This document shows positions 33,263-42,443 of a DNA stretch of 64,000 nt, piece after piece. The notes under the pieces were generated by a model that searched no databases, was not told the origin of the DNA, and saw only the letters and a list, made by a program, of their open reading frames with translations. Origin of the DNA: an uncultured Flavobacteriaceae bacterium (GTDB lineage: Bacteria; Bacteroidota; Bacteroidia; Flavobacteriales; Flavobacteriaceae); assembly GCA_905182835.1 (NCBI GenBank), contig CAJJDI010000002.1, positions 1 through 64,000 on the forward strand, given 5' to 3'. The translations under genes were made by a program, and so were the position numbers. Numbering within the stretch: position 1 is the first letter of the stretch; every line of letters starts with the position of its first letter.

Positions 33263-33559
33263 TTAAATATACTCCTGAATTCTACCAATTAGAGTATTGG
33301 CATCTTCAATACCACTTTGCCTCCACTTCATTTCTCCATCTTTATAGATAATGAAAGTGGGCAATCCTTTTATTCTTAATGCTTCTGCTAAATCGTTGTT
33401 TTTATCAACATCAATCTTAATAACTTTTGCTTTATCTCCAACAGCTGCAGCAACATCTTTTAATACAGGATGCATATCGATAGAAGTTTCATCCCATTGT
33501 GTGAAAAACTCAAGTAGAACTGGAATTTCCACATCAATTAATTCTCCAAATTTTGACAT
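33263..33559 (-). CDS. Thioredoxin-family protein lacking the CxxC motif
   Basis: 98 aa, LLEFFTQWDETSIDMHPVLKDVAAAVGDKAKVIKIDVDKN...GLPTFIIYKDGE; active-site region reads WDETSID with no cysteines. Confidence 0.82.
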   Translation of the reverse strand: MSKFGELIDVEIPVLLEFFTQWDETSIDMHPVLKDVAAAVGDKAKVIKIDVDKNNDLAEALRIKGLPTFIIYKDGEMKWRQSGIEDANTLIGRIQEYI

Positions 33560-33612
33560 AACTTAAAGTTTTAAATCAATTAAGGTTATACAAATATAAC
33601 ATTTCCAAAGGA

Positions 33613-34821
33613 TTATACGTCATTTGATGATTTTAGGGTGATTACAGTAACTTCTGGCCAAATACCAACTCTACCCGGAACAGCTGTAGTTCCAAGGCCT
33701 CTGTTGACATTTAAATATTGATTTTTGTTTTTATAAATTCCTGCCCAGTATTTATACCTCCACTGAACTGGACTCCATTTTAAATATCCAGGAATTTCAA
33801 TTCCGAATTGCCCCCCATGAGTGTGTCCACTGAGAGTTAGGTTATAGTTGATTTTTTCATTTAAAACTACTTTTTGCCAATGAGTTGGATCATGACTAAG
33901 TAATATTTTAAAATCTTCTGCTCTTATATTTTTAACGGCCTTAGATAGATCCCCCTTTTTTTTAAATACATTGCTCCAATTTTCGACTCCTATTAGCGCT
34001 AGCTTTTGGGCACCTTTATAAATATACCTACTGTCATTTAATATAAGGTCAAAGCCTATTTGCTGTTGAGTTTTTTTTATTTTATTAAAATTATCTAATT
34101 TTTCTTTTTCAGATGGCCATGAACGATAATCTCCATAATCATGATTACCTAATATTGAGTAAAGTCCATCTTTAGCTTTTAGCTTAGAAAGGGCAGTTAT
34201 CCATGGAGTTAATTCATTCGCTTCATTGTTAACTAAATCTCCAGTAAATAAAATTAAGTCAGAATTTTGAGAATTAATTAATTGAATAGCACTTTCTAAT
34301 TTATCTAAGCTGTCTAAATTCCCCGCGTGTAAATCGCTAATTTGAGTTAATTTATATCCATCGAATGAGCTAGGGAGATCGTCAAAGAATAAAGTATAGT
34401 TAAGTACTTTAATATTGTTTTTACCCCATAACATTCCAAAATTTAAACTAAAAAAAGGAATAGATGCTAATCCAAGACCTAGCTTACTAATAAATTTTCT
34501 TCTTGAAGATATTTTTATTTTACCTTCATTATTAAAAAACCATTTAAAAATAACTGTAATTAGTCTCACTATATCTTCTAGAAGGTTAACTAAGACAAGT
34601 ATTAATTTTGGGCTAAAAAAAGAGACAAAAAGACCCAAAGATAGGGATCTATTATAATTGTTTGTTTGAATTTTATATTCGTAAAAAAAATAACTGACAA
34701 CTAAAAAAGAAATAATAAAATATAAGTATTTTGAAATTTTACTGTTAATAATATTCCTAATTAATTGATAAGAATAATAATCAATAAAAATAACAAATAA
34801 TAAAAATAATATCCAGTTCAT
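33613..34821 (-). CDS. Membrane-anchored metallophosphoesterase
   Basis: 402 aa, N-terminal TMs then QISDLHAGNLD, FTGDLVNN, LGNHDYGDY, LSGHTHGGQ. Confidence 0.93.
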   Translation of the reverse strand: MNWILFLLFVIFIDYYSYQLIRNIINSKISKYLYFIISFLVVSYFFYEYKIQTNNYNRSLSLGLFVSFFSPKLILVLVNLLEDIVRLITVIFKWFFNNEGKIKISSRRKFISKLGLGLASIPFFSLNFGMLWGKNNIKVLNYTLFFDDLPSSFDGYKLTQISDLHAGNLDSLDKLESAIQLINSQNSDLILFTGDLVNNEANELTPWITALSKLKAKDGLYSILGNHDYGDYRSWPSEKEKLDNFNKIKKTQQQIGFDLILNDSRYIYKGAQKLALIGVENWSNVFKKKGDLSKAVKNIRAEDFKILLSHDPTHWQKVVLNEKINYNLTLSGHTHGGQFGIEIPGYLKWSPVQWRYKYWAGIYKNKNQYLNVNRGLGTTAVPGRVGIWPEVTVITLKSSNDV

Positions 34822-34945
34822 GATTGGATGTAAATATATGTTTATAAATGTTCATATTTAATTAAAATTTATTTAAAAAAATGTTAAATAATCTTAATTG
34901 CTTTACTTATTTTAGACGACTATCAAATTTTAAACTAACTATTTT

Positions 34946-36619
34946 ATGAAAATTCAAACTAACAATTCTGCTCTTGCTACATTAGTAAGTGTATTTTTTT
35001 TCTGGGGGTTTATAGCCGCTTCAAATGGTGTTTTTATTCCATTTTGTAAAACTTATTTCAATATTGATCAATTCCAGTCTCAATTAGTAGATTTTGCATT
35101 TTATGGCGCCTATTATATTGGTGCGCTAATGCTATTTATTATTTCAAGCCAAAAGAAAAAAGATATTTTAAACAATTGGGGGTACAAACGAGGTATTATT
35201 TATGGATTAATAATCTCTGCTGTAGGTGCATTTTTAATGTTCCCTGCTGTTAACGGAGCAGTCGCTGGTCAAACAGAAGTTTTTTACTATGTATTAGTAG
35301 CTTTATTTATAGTGGGGTTAGGGTTTTCTTTACAACAAACAGGTGCAAACCCATTTGCGGTATCTTTAGGAGATCCGTCTACAGGCTCATCTAGACTAAA
35401 CTTAGCAGGTGGAGTAAATTCATTTGGAACTACTATTGGACCCTTAGTTGTTGCATTTATAATTTTCGGATCCACTCCGTTAAGTGGAGATGAGTTAAAG
35501 TTAATGGTAGAAAATGGTGAAATCCAATTAACTACTATACAAAGTCTATATCTTGGAGTCGGGGCTTTATTTTTAGCTTGTGCTGCATTTTTCTATTTTT
35601 CCAAAAGTCTACCAGAAGGTAAAACAGAAGATGCCTTTGAGCCAGCTAATAAAGCTAAGAATCTGTTAATCTCGCTAACTTTAATTATGATATTGTGTTT
35701 CGGTTGGGTATTTTATACTTATACGGATTCATATAGTTTTAGCGGCAGTATTGAAGAGTTAGAGTACAAAAGATTAATAGCACTTGTGATATCATTGTTT
35801 AGCGTAATTGGATGTATTTATTACGCATATTTAAAATCTTCTTCTGATTCTAAAGGATGGGGCGCTTTACAATATCCACAATTAGCATTAGGTATGATTG
35901 CAATATTTACTTATGTTGGAGTAGAAGTTACTATTCAAAGTAACTTAGGTGAATTACTGAAAAATGTTACTGATAAAGTTAACAATTTAAATGCATTAGG
36001 GTTGGACGTTATGAGTGATTCTGGAATTGCAAAATATATATCCTTATACTGGGGTGGTCTAATGATTGGAAGATGGACTGGCGCAATTAGTGTTTTTAGC
36101 CCAGGTAAAAGTCTCAAAAAAGTATTACTAATACTTGTCCCTTACATAGCTTTTGGTGTTATTTTACTAGTTAACAACGGTAGTTATACTCAAAATGAAA
36201 TATTAATTTTTTCTGTAATAGTTGCTATTCAAATAGCTGGTTTTTACTTAGCAAAAGACAATGCAATTGCTACGCTTAAAATATTTAGCCTAATTGGATT
36301 AATTGCAATGTTAATTGGATTATTTTCAACTGGAGAAATTGCACTATTTTCTTTCATTAGTGGAGGTTTATTTTGCTCTATAATGTGGCCCTGTATTTTC
36401 TCACTAAGTATTACTGGCTTAGGAAAATACACTTCACAAGGTTCTTCTTTTCTTGTAATGATGATTTTAGGTGGTGCTATAATACCTCCATTACAGGGGA
36501 AAATTGCAGACATATTTACAATTCAATCATCCTATTGGGTCGCTGTTTTATGTTTTGCTTACCTTATACTCTATGCGTTTTTAACTAAAAAAATCTTGGG
36601 AGATCAAATCGAAAACTAA
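34946..36619 (+). CDS. MFS sugar permease, fucose/glucose-galactose/GlcNAc (NagP-like) family
   Basis: 557 aa, [57 protein letters not shown]. Confidence 0.87.
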   Translation: MKIQTNNSALATLVSVFFFWGFIAASNGVFIPFCKTYFNIDQFQSQLVDFAFYGAYYIGALMLFIISSQKKKDILNNWGYKRGIIYGLIISAVGAFLMFPAVNGAVAGQTEVFYYVLVALFIVGLGFSLQQTGANPFAVSLGDPSTGSSRLNLAGGVNSFGTTIGPLVVAFIIFGSTPLSGDELKLMVENGEIQLTTIQSLYLGVGALFLACAAFFYFSKSLPEGKTEDAFEPANKAKNLLISLTLIMILCFGWVFYTYTDSYSFSGSIEELEYKRLIALVISLFSVIGCIYYAYLKSSSDSKGWGALQYPQLALGMIAIFTYVGVEVTIQSNLGELLKNVTDKVNNLNALGLDVMSDSGIAKYISLYWGGLMIGRWTGAISVFSPGKSLKKVLLILVPYIAFGVILLVNNGSYTQNEILIFSVIVAIQIAGFYLAKDNAIATLKIFSLIGLIAMLIGLFSTGEIALFSFISGGLFCSIMWPCIFSLSITGLGKYTSQGSSFLVMMILGGAIIPPLQGKIADIFTIQSSYWVAVLCFAYLILYAFLTKKILGDQIEN

Positions 36620-36622
36620 AAA

Positions 36623-37603
36623 ATGAAAATGGAAAGAAGAGGGTTTATTAAAAAAAGTTCTTTACTAGGTATCTCAATTGGCATTCCTAGTTCCTTTTCT
36701 TTAAATTTAAAAGAGCCCAAAACTGTTATTAAAAATTCCCCTGTTGTAATTGCAACATGGGATGTTAAAAATGCTACTAAAAAAGCATGGGACTTTTTAA
36801 AAAATGGAGAAAGTTCATTAGATGCAATTGAACAAGGCTGTATGATAGAGGAGGCTGACGAAAACAATCAGTCAGTTGGAAAAGGAGGGCTGCCTGACAG
36901 CGATGGAAATGTAACTTTAGATGCATGTATCATGGATTCTATTGGAAATTGTGGATCGGTTGTGTTTTTAAAAAATATTACTCATGCTATTTCAATAGCA
37001 AGAAAGATAATGGAAGATACTCCTCATGTTATGCTAGCAGGAGAAGGTGCAGAGAGTTTTGCATACTCTCTAGGCTATGAAAAAGAAAATCTATTAACTG
37101 AAAAATCTAAGACTAATTGGTTAGAATGGAAAAAAACTTCAAAATATAAGCCTATTATTAATATTGAAAATCACGATACTATAGGGATGTTAGCGATTGA
37201 TAAGAATGGTGATATTGCTGGGGGGTGTACTACTAGCGGGTTAGCATATAAAATGTCTGGTCGAGTTGGAGATTCTCCTATAATTGGATCTGGCTTATTT
37301 ATTGATAACGAAGTTGGAGGTGCGGTAGCTACTGGATTAGGAGAAGAAGTAGTTAAAACAGTTGGTAGTTTTTTAGTTGTAGAGCTAATGAAAAACGGCT
37401 ATAGTCCTCAAAAGGCTTGTGAAGAAGCAATTAAAAGAATAGTTTCTAAGAAAAACAGTAACTACAAAGATTTTCAAGTAGCGTATATAGCAATAAATAA
37501 AAAAGGAGAAACTGGTAGTTATTCAATCCACAAAGGTTTCAGCATGACTAAATATAATAATGATACTAATCAAAACTACGAGTCTGATTATTTTAACAAT
37601 TAA
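36623..37603 (+). CDS. Glycosylasparaginase / isoaspartyl peptidase (Ntn hydrolase), exported
   Basis: 326 aa, RRGFIKKSS Tat-like leader, autocleavage site NHDTIGMLAID, GGLPDSDGNVTLDACIMD. Confidence 0.9.
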   Translation: MKMERRGFIKKSSLLGISIGIPSSFSLNLKEPKTVIKNSPVVIATWDVKNATKKAWDFLKNGESSLDAIEQGCMIEEADENNQSVGKGGLPDSDGNVTLDACIMDSIGNCGSVVFLKNITHAISIARKIMEDTPHVMLAGEGAESFAYSLGYEKENLLTEKSKTNWLEWKKTSKYKPIINIENHDTIGMLAIDKNGDIAGGCTTSGLAYKMSGRVGDSPIIGSGLFIDNEVGGAVATGLGEEVVKTVGSFLVVELMKNGYSPQKACEEAIKRIVSKKNSNYKDFQVAYIAINKKGETGSYSIHKGFSMTKYNNDTNQNYESDYFNN

Positions 37604-37627
37604 TTTCTGAATAAACTAGCTTAATTA

Positions 37628-40432
37628 ATGAACAGCAAAAGATTATTTTTAATTGATGCATATGCTCTAATTTTTAGAGGTTATTATGCTTTTATAAAAA
37701 ATCCAAGGATTAATTCTAAGGGGGTCGACACTTCTGCTATATTAGGGTTTACCAATTCTCTATTTGATGTAATAAAAAGAGAAAGGCCAGATTATTTAGG
37801 CGTGTGTTTTGACAGAGGCGGCAGTCAAGATAGAGTAGAGATGTATTCAGAATACAAGGCGAATAGGGATGAAACTCCAGAAGCTATAAAAATTGCTGTT
37901 CCTTATATTGAAAAAATCCTGAAATCATTAAATATTCCTATTATGGTTAAAAAGGGATATGAAGCTGATGATATAATTGGTACTCTATCAAAAAAAGCTG
38001 AACTTGAAGGTTATCAAACTTTCATGGTTACTCCAGATAAAGACTTTGCACAACTAGTGAGTGAAAACATCTTTATGTACAAACCAATGTTTGGTGGAGG
38101 ATATGAAGTTTGGGGGGTTGATGAAGTTAAAAACAAATTTGAGGTTACAGATCCATTACAGGTCATAGATTTTTTAGGCATGAAAGGGGATGCGGCTGAT
38201 AATATTCCTGGATTACCAGGAGTTGGCGATAAAACTGCAAAAAAATTCATAGCTCAATTCGGAAGTATGGAGGGGTTATTAGCTAATACTGGTCTCTTAA
38301 AGGGGAAATTAAAGGAGAAAATTGAAGCAAATAAAGAGTTAGGGTTGTTGTCAAAAAAATTAGCCACTATAATTCTTGATGTACCTGTCGAATTTAAGGC
38401 AAATGAGTTCAAATTTCAAGTTAATGATTGCGAAGAAGTTAAAGATGTATTTAGAGATTTAGAATTTAGAAGACTAGTTGATAGCGTGGATAGAGTTTTT
38501 AAGATTAATGAAGAACCTACTACAGAGAGCAGCACAGCGTTAATAAAGGAAAAACCAACAGAAAGTGCTGGTTCAGGTCAGTTCTCTTTATTTGAAGATA
38601 GCACTAATACTGTCGAAAAGAGTGAAATCTTTAAAAGGAAAGATGTTTCTAATTCATCGAATTATTATCAAATTGTTGATTCATCTTTAGGACTTAATTT
38701 ATTGTTGAAAAAATTAAATAATAACTCTGCTGTTAGTTACAAGCTTATTTCAAATAAAAAAAACCATTTAAGTGATAAGGTCATTGGAGTTTCTTTTTGC
38801 TGGGAACAAGGTAAGGCCTACTATTTATCTTTTTCAGAAGAGTTTAAAATTGCTGAAATTAAATTGTTTTTTGAAAACGAAAAAATAGAAAAAATTAGCG
38901 ATAACATAAAGAATGATATCAAGTTATTAAATCAATATGATATTATAATTAAAGGGGGGATATTTGATACCACTTTAGCTCATTACATAATTAACCCTGA
39001 CACTAATCATGCTATTAATCAATTATCGGAAACCTATTTAAACTATTCTTTAACAGATCTAAAATTATTAATTGGTAAAGGTAAAAACCAAAAACTTCTA
39101 TCAGATTTACAAGCTATTCAACTTAAAGATCTTGCTTGTGAGCAAGCAGATATAAATCTACAATTAAAAAAACTATTTAATAAAGAGCTAAATGACACAA
39201 GTCTATCAAGTCTGTTCAAGGAAATTGAAATTCCACTTTTAAGAGTTTTAGCCTCTATGGAAATCGAAGGAATAAATTTAGACATAAAGTTTCTTGAGAT
39301 TTTAAAGACGGAATTAGCAGCTGATATTTTGACTTTAGAAACAATAATTTTCAAAGAAGCAGGAGAAACTTTTAATATATCTTCTCCAAAACAATTGGGG
39401 GAAATTTTGTTTGAAAAAATGGAGCTTGGTAAAAAAACTAAAAAAACTAAAACTGGGCAATATTCAACTTCAGAAGATGTTTTAACAGAACTATCGAAAA
39501 AGCACAGCTTTGCAAAAAAAATACTTGAGTTCAGAAGCTTGACAAAATTAATGAGCACATATGTAGATTCTCTTCCAAATCAGGTCCTTGATTCAACTAA
39601 TAGGGTCCATACAGAATACCTGCAAACAGTAGCTTCTACGGGTAGATTAAGTAGTGTAAATCCTAACCTGCAAAATATACCAATAAGAACTAAAAGAGGT
39701 AAAAAGGTAAGAATGGCGTTTGTTCCTAAAAACGAAGAATATTTATTACTTGCAGCAGATTATTCTCAAATAGAGCTAAGAATAATAGCATCAATGAGTG
39801 ATGAAAAAAATATGATTAAAGCTTTTAATAATAATGAAGATATTCACAGTTCAACAGCTTCAGCAGTCTTTGATATCAATGTTGATGAAGTAACTAAAGC
39901 ACAAAGATCTAATGCAAAAACAGTCAATTTCGGAATAATATATGGCGTGTCGGCTTTTGGACTTAGTAATCAAACAGATTTATCAAGGTCCGAGTCAAAA
40001 GACTTAATTGAAACCTATTATAATAAATATCCAAATTTAAAAAAATTCATTAGTGATCAAATATCTTTTGCTAGATCAAACGGATATGTAAAAACATTAA
40101 TTGGAAGAAAAAGATACTTAAAAGATATTAATTCAAGTAATGGGCTTGTAAGAAGCGGGGCTGAAAGAAATGCTGTGAATGCACCAATTCAGGGTACTGC
40201 AGCAGATATAATTAAAATAGCCATGATTCGTATACATAAAAGGTTACTAAAAGAAAAAATGCAAAGTAAAATGCTGCTACAAGTCCATGATGAGTTAGTG
40301 TTTGATGTTTATAAACCTGAATTAAATAAAGCAATTTCGATGATTAAAGAAGAAATGGAAAATGCATACGATTTAAATATACCACTTACCGTAGACATAG
40401 ACTACGGTATTAACTGGTTAGAAGCTCATTAG
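37628..40432 (+). CDS. polA: DNA polymerase I
   Basis: 934 aa; 5'-nuclease domain, polymerase motifs AADYSQIELRIIAS, RSNAKTVNFGIIYG, LLQVHDELVFDV. Confidence 0.97.
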   Translation: MNSKRLFLIDAYALIFRGYYAFIKNPRINSKGVDTSAILGFTNSLFDVIKRERPDYLGVCFDRGGSQDRVEMYSEYKANRDETPEAIKIAVPYIEKILKSLNIPIMVKKGYEADDIIGTLSKKAELEGYQTFMVTPDKDFAQLVSENIFMYKPMFGGGYEVWGVDEVKNKFEVTDPLQVIDFLGMKGDAADNIPGLPGVGDKTAKKFIAQFGSMEGLLANTGLLKGKLKEKIEANKELGLLSKKLATIILDVPVEFKANEFKFQVNDCEEVKDVFRDLEFRRLVDSVDRVFKINEEPTTESSTALIKEKPTESAGSGQFSLFEDSTNTVEKSEIFKRKDVSNSSNYYQIVDSSLGLNLLLKKLNNNSAVSYKLISNKKNHLSDKVIGVSFCWEQGKAYYLSFSEEFKIAEIKLFFENEKIEKISDNIKNDIKLLNQYDIIIKGGIFDTTLAHYIINPDTNHAINQLSETYLNYSLTDLKLLIGKGKNQKLLSDLQAIQLKDLACEQADINLQLKKLFNKELNDTSLSSLFKEIEIPLLRVLASMEIEGINLDIKFLEILKTELAADILTLETIIFKEAGETFNISSPKQLGEILFEKMELGKKTKKTKTGQYSTSEDVLTELSKKHSFAKKILEFRSLTKLMSTYVDSLPNQVLDSTNRVHTEYLQTVASTGRLSSVNPNLQNIPIRTKRGKKVRMAFVPKNEEYLLLAADYSQIELRIIASMSDEKNMIKAFNNNEDIHSSTASAVFDINVDEVTKAQRSNAKTVNFGIIYGVSAFGLSNQTDLSRSESKDLIETYYNKYPNLKKFISDQISFARSNGYVKTLIGRKRYLKDINSSNGLVRSGAERNAVNAPIQGTAADIIKIAMIRIHKRLLKEKMQSKMLLQVHDELVFDVYKPELNKAISMIKEEMENAYDLNIPLTVDIDYGINWLEAH

Positions 40433-40488
40433 ATCTATTGAAATTTAAAGTTTAAATACTACTGCTATAAAATATTTCTAAACTTCTA

Positions 40489-40519
40489 TTTGCTAATCAA
40501 ATATATAATTGTAGATTTG
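40489..40519 (+). promoter_or_regulatory. Promoter of rplM-rpsI: TTTG-N19-TAGATTTG
   Basis: TTTG at 40489-40492 and TAGATTTG at 40512-40519 with 19-nt spacer; matches Bacteroidota -33/-7 consensus. Confidence 0.72.
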
Positions 40520-40565
40520 CACACTCTTTTCGAGAGAAGTTAATTATTAATGAAAATAATATAAA

Positions 40566-41021
40566 TTGGATAATTTAAGTTATAAAACTATTTCAGCAAA
40601 TAAATCAACTGTGAACAAACAGTGGGTTATTGTAGATGCAGCTGATCAACATCTAGGAAGGTTAGCCTCAAGAGTGGCTATCTTATTAAGAGGAAAGCAC
40701 AAAACAGACTTTACACCCCATGTAGATTGTGGTGATAATGTAATTGTAATCAATGCTTCTAAAGTTAAATTGAGTGGAAACAAGTGGGAAGAGAAAATGT
40801 ATGTTAGACATACAGGGTACCCTGGAGGACAGAGATTTAAATCTGCTACTCAACTATACGATCAAAATCCATCAATAATTGTAGAAAAGTCAGTAAAAGG
40901 AATGCTTCCTAAGAATAAACTAGGAGCAGCACTCTTTAGAAACCTACACGTGAGTACAGATTCAGCACACAATCATGAAGCTCAAAAACCAACTATTATT
41001 AATTTAAATGAAGTCAATTAA
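40566..41021 (+). CDS. rplM: 50S ribosomal protein L13 (TTG start)
   Basis: MDNLSYKTISANKSTVNKQWVIVDAADQHLGRLASRVAILLRGKHK. Confidence 0.97.
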   Translation: MDNLSYKTISANKSTVNKQWVIVDAADQHLGRLASRVAILLRGKHKTDFTPHVDCGDNVIVINASKVKLSGNKWEEKMYVRHTGYPGGQRFKSATQLYDQNPSIIVEKSVKGMLPKNKLGAALFRNLHVSTDSAHNHEAQKPTIINLNEVN

Positions 41022-41407
41022 TGGAAACCATTCATAAAATTGGACGTAGAAAAACAGCAGTAGCTAGAGTATACCTAAAAAAAGGTAAAGGAAAAATAAC
41101 AGTGAACAAAAAAGATTCTAAAGTTTACTTTCCTACTCCAACTCTACAATTCAAAATAAATCAACCTCTTGTCATGACTGACAATGAAAAGAAATTTGAC
41201 ATAAGCATTAATGTTTTTGGAGGAGGCTCTACAGGTCAAGCTGAAGCAGTTAGACTAGCTCTATCAAGAGCTATGTGTGAGTTAAAAGTAGAAAATAGAG
41301 AAATTCTTAAACCTGAAGGATTATTAACAAGAGATCCAAGAATGGTTGAGAGGAAAAAATTCGGTCAGAAAAAGGCTAGAAAGAAATTCCAATTCTCTAA
41401 AAGATAA
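41021..41407 (+). CDS. rpsI: 30S ribosomal protein S9
   Basis: METIHKIGRRKTAVARVYL...RDPRMVERKKFGQKKARKKFQFSKR. Confidence 0.98.
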   Translation: METIHKIGRRKTAVARVYLKKGKGKITVNKKDSKVYFPTPTLQFKINQPLVMTDNEKKFDISINVFGGGSTGQAEAVRLALSRAMCELKVENREILKPEGLLTRDPRMVERKKFGQKKARKKFQFSKR

Positions 41408-41523
41408 AATCAATAACCAGTTTTTGTTATCTATGAATTTATTCAAGATTTAGTTTAGCATCTAAATGATCAAGAAATAAACTGCTTGGCATTGCTAATC
41501 AACAGAAAGTAAACTATCACAAA

Positions 41524-42405
41524 ATGGGAAAATTAGAAGTAAAAGAATTATTAGACGCGGGTGTTCATTTTGGACATCTTACAAGAAAGTGGAATCCTAA
41601 CATGGCTCCTTACATTTACATGGAGAGAAATGGGATTCACATTATCAACCTCTACAAAACTGTAGCTAAAATCGATGAAGCTGCTGAAGCTTTAAAGAAA
41701 ATTGCGGCTTCTGGAAGAAAAATTTTATTTGTAGCCACAAAAAAACAAGCTAAAGAAATTGTTGCAGAAGCTGCTTCAAAAGTAAACATGCCATATATCA
41801 CTGAAAGATGGCCTGGTGGAATGTTAACAAACTTTGTTACTATCAGAAAAGCTGTTAAAAAAATGGCGGCTATCGATAGAATGAAAAAAGATGGTACATT
41901 CAACACTTTATCTAAGAAAGAAAGATTACAAACTGATAGATTAAGAGAGAAGTTAGAGAAAAATCTTGGTTCCATTTCTGACATGACAAGATTACCTGGC
42001 GCTTTGTTTGTAGTTGATATAATCAGAGAACATATTGCAATAAAAGAAGCCCAAAAATTGAACATTCCAATTTTTGCAATGGTGGACACTAATTCTGATC
42101 CAAGAGAAGTAGAATATGTTATCCCATCAAATGATGATGCATCTAAGTCAATATTTAAGATTTTAGAAAATATCACTCCTTCAATCCAAGAAGGTTTAGC
42201 AGAAAGAAATTCTGAAAAAGAGAACGGTAAGGAAGAAACTAAAACTTCTAAACCTGAGGTAAAAGCTGAGGTAAAAGCTGAGGTAAAAGCTGAGGTAAAA
42301 CCTGAGGTAAAAGCTGAGGTAAAACCTGAGGTAAAAGCTGAGGTAAAAGCTGAAGTAAAAGCTGAGGTAAAAGCTGAGGTAAAAGCTGAAAGTAAATCGG
42401 AATAA
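41524..42405 (+). CDS. rpsB: 30S ribosomal protein S2 with repetitive C-terminal extension
   Basis: ELLDAGVHFGHLTRKWNPNMAPYIYMERNGIHIINLYKT...; C-terminal [PA]EVK repeats. Confidence 0.97.
   Translation: MGKLEVKELLDAGVHFGHLTRKWNPNMAPYIYMERNGIHIINLYKTVAKIDEAAEALKKIAASGRKILFVATKKQAKEIVAEAASKVNMPYITERWPGGMLTNFVTIRKAVKKMAAIDRMKKDGTFNTLSKKERLQTDRLREKLEKNLGSISDMTRLPGALFVVDIIREHIAIKEAQKLNIPIFAMVDTNSDPREVEYVIPSNDDASKSIFKILENITPSIQEGLAERNSEKENGKEETKTSKPEVKAEVKAEVKAEVKPEVKAEVKPEVKAEVKAEVKAEVKAEVKAESKSE
42254..42390 (+). repeat. 12-bp coding tandem repeat (about 11 units, [C/G]CTGAGGTAAAA) in rpsB
   Basis: cctgaggtaaaagctgaggtaaaagctgaggtaaaa... encoding PEVK/AEVK. Confidence 0.95.
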
Positions 42406-42443
42406 CAAAAATATATACTACAACAATTACTTAATTTTAAATC

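Noticed and set aside
41652-42176. 174-aa minus-strand ORF opposite rpsB
   Set aside because: Antisense to a highly conserved ribosomal protein gene; hydrophobic composition is a by-product of the opposite frame.
42254-42390. Direct repeats considered as a CRISPR array
   Set aside because: 12-bp contiguous tandem units with no spacers, in frame inside rpsB.
42196-42408. Minus-strand ORF SFYLSFYLSFYLRFYL...
   Set aside because: Shadow of the rpsB tandem repeat on the opposite strand; no independent coding evidence.
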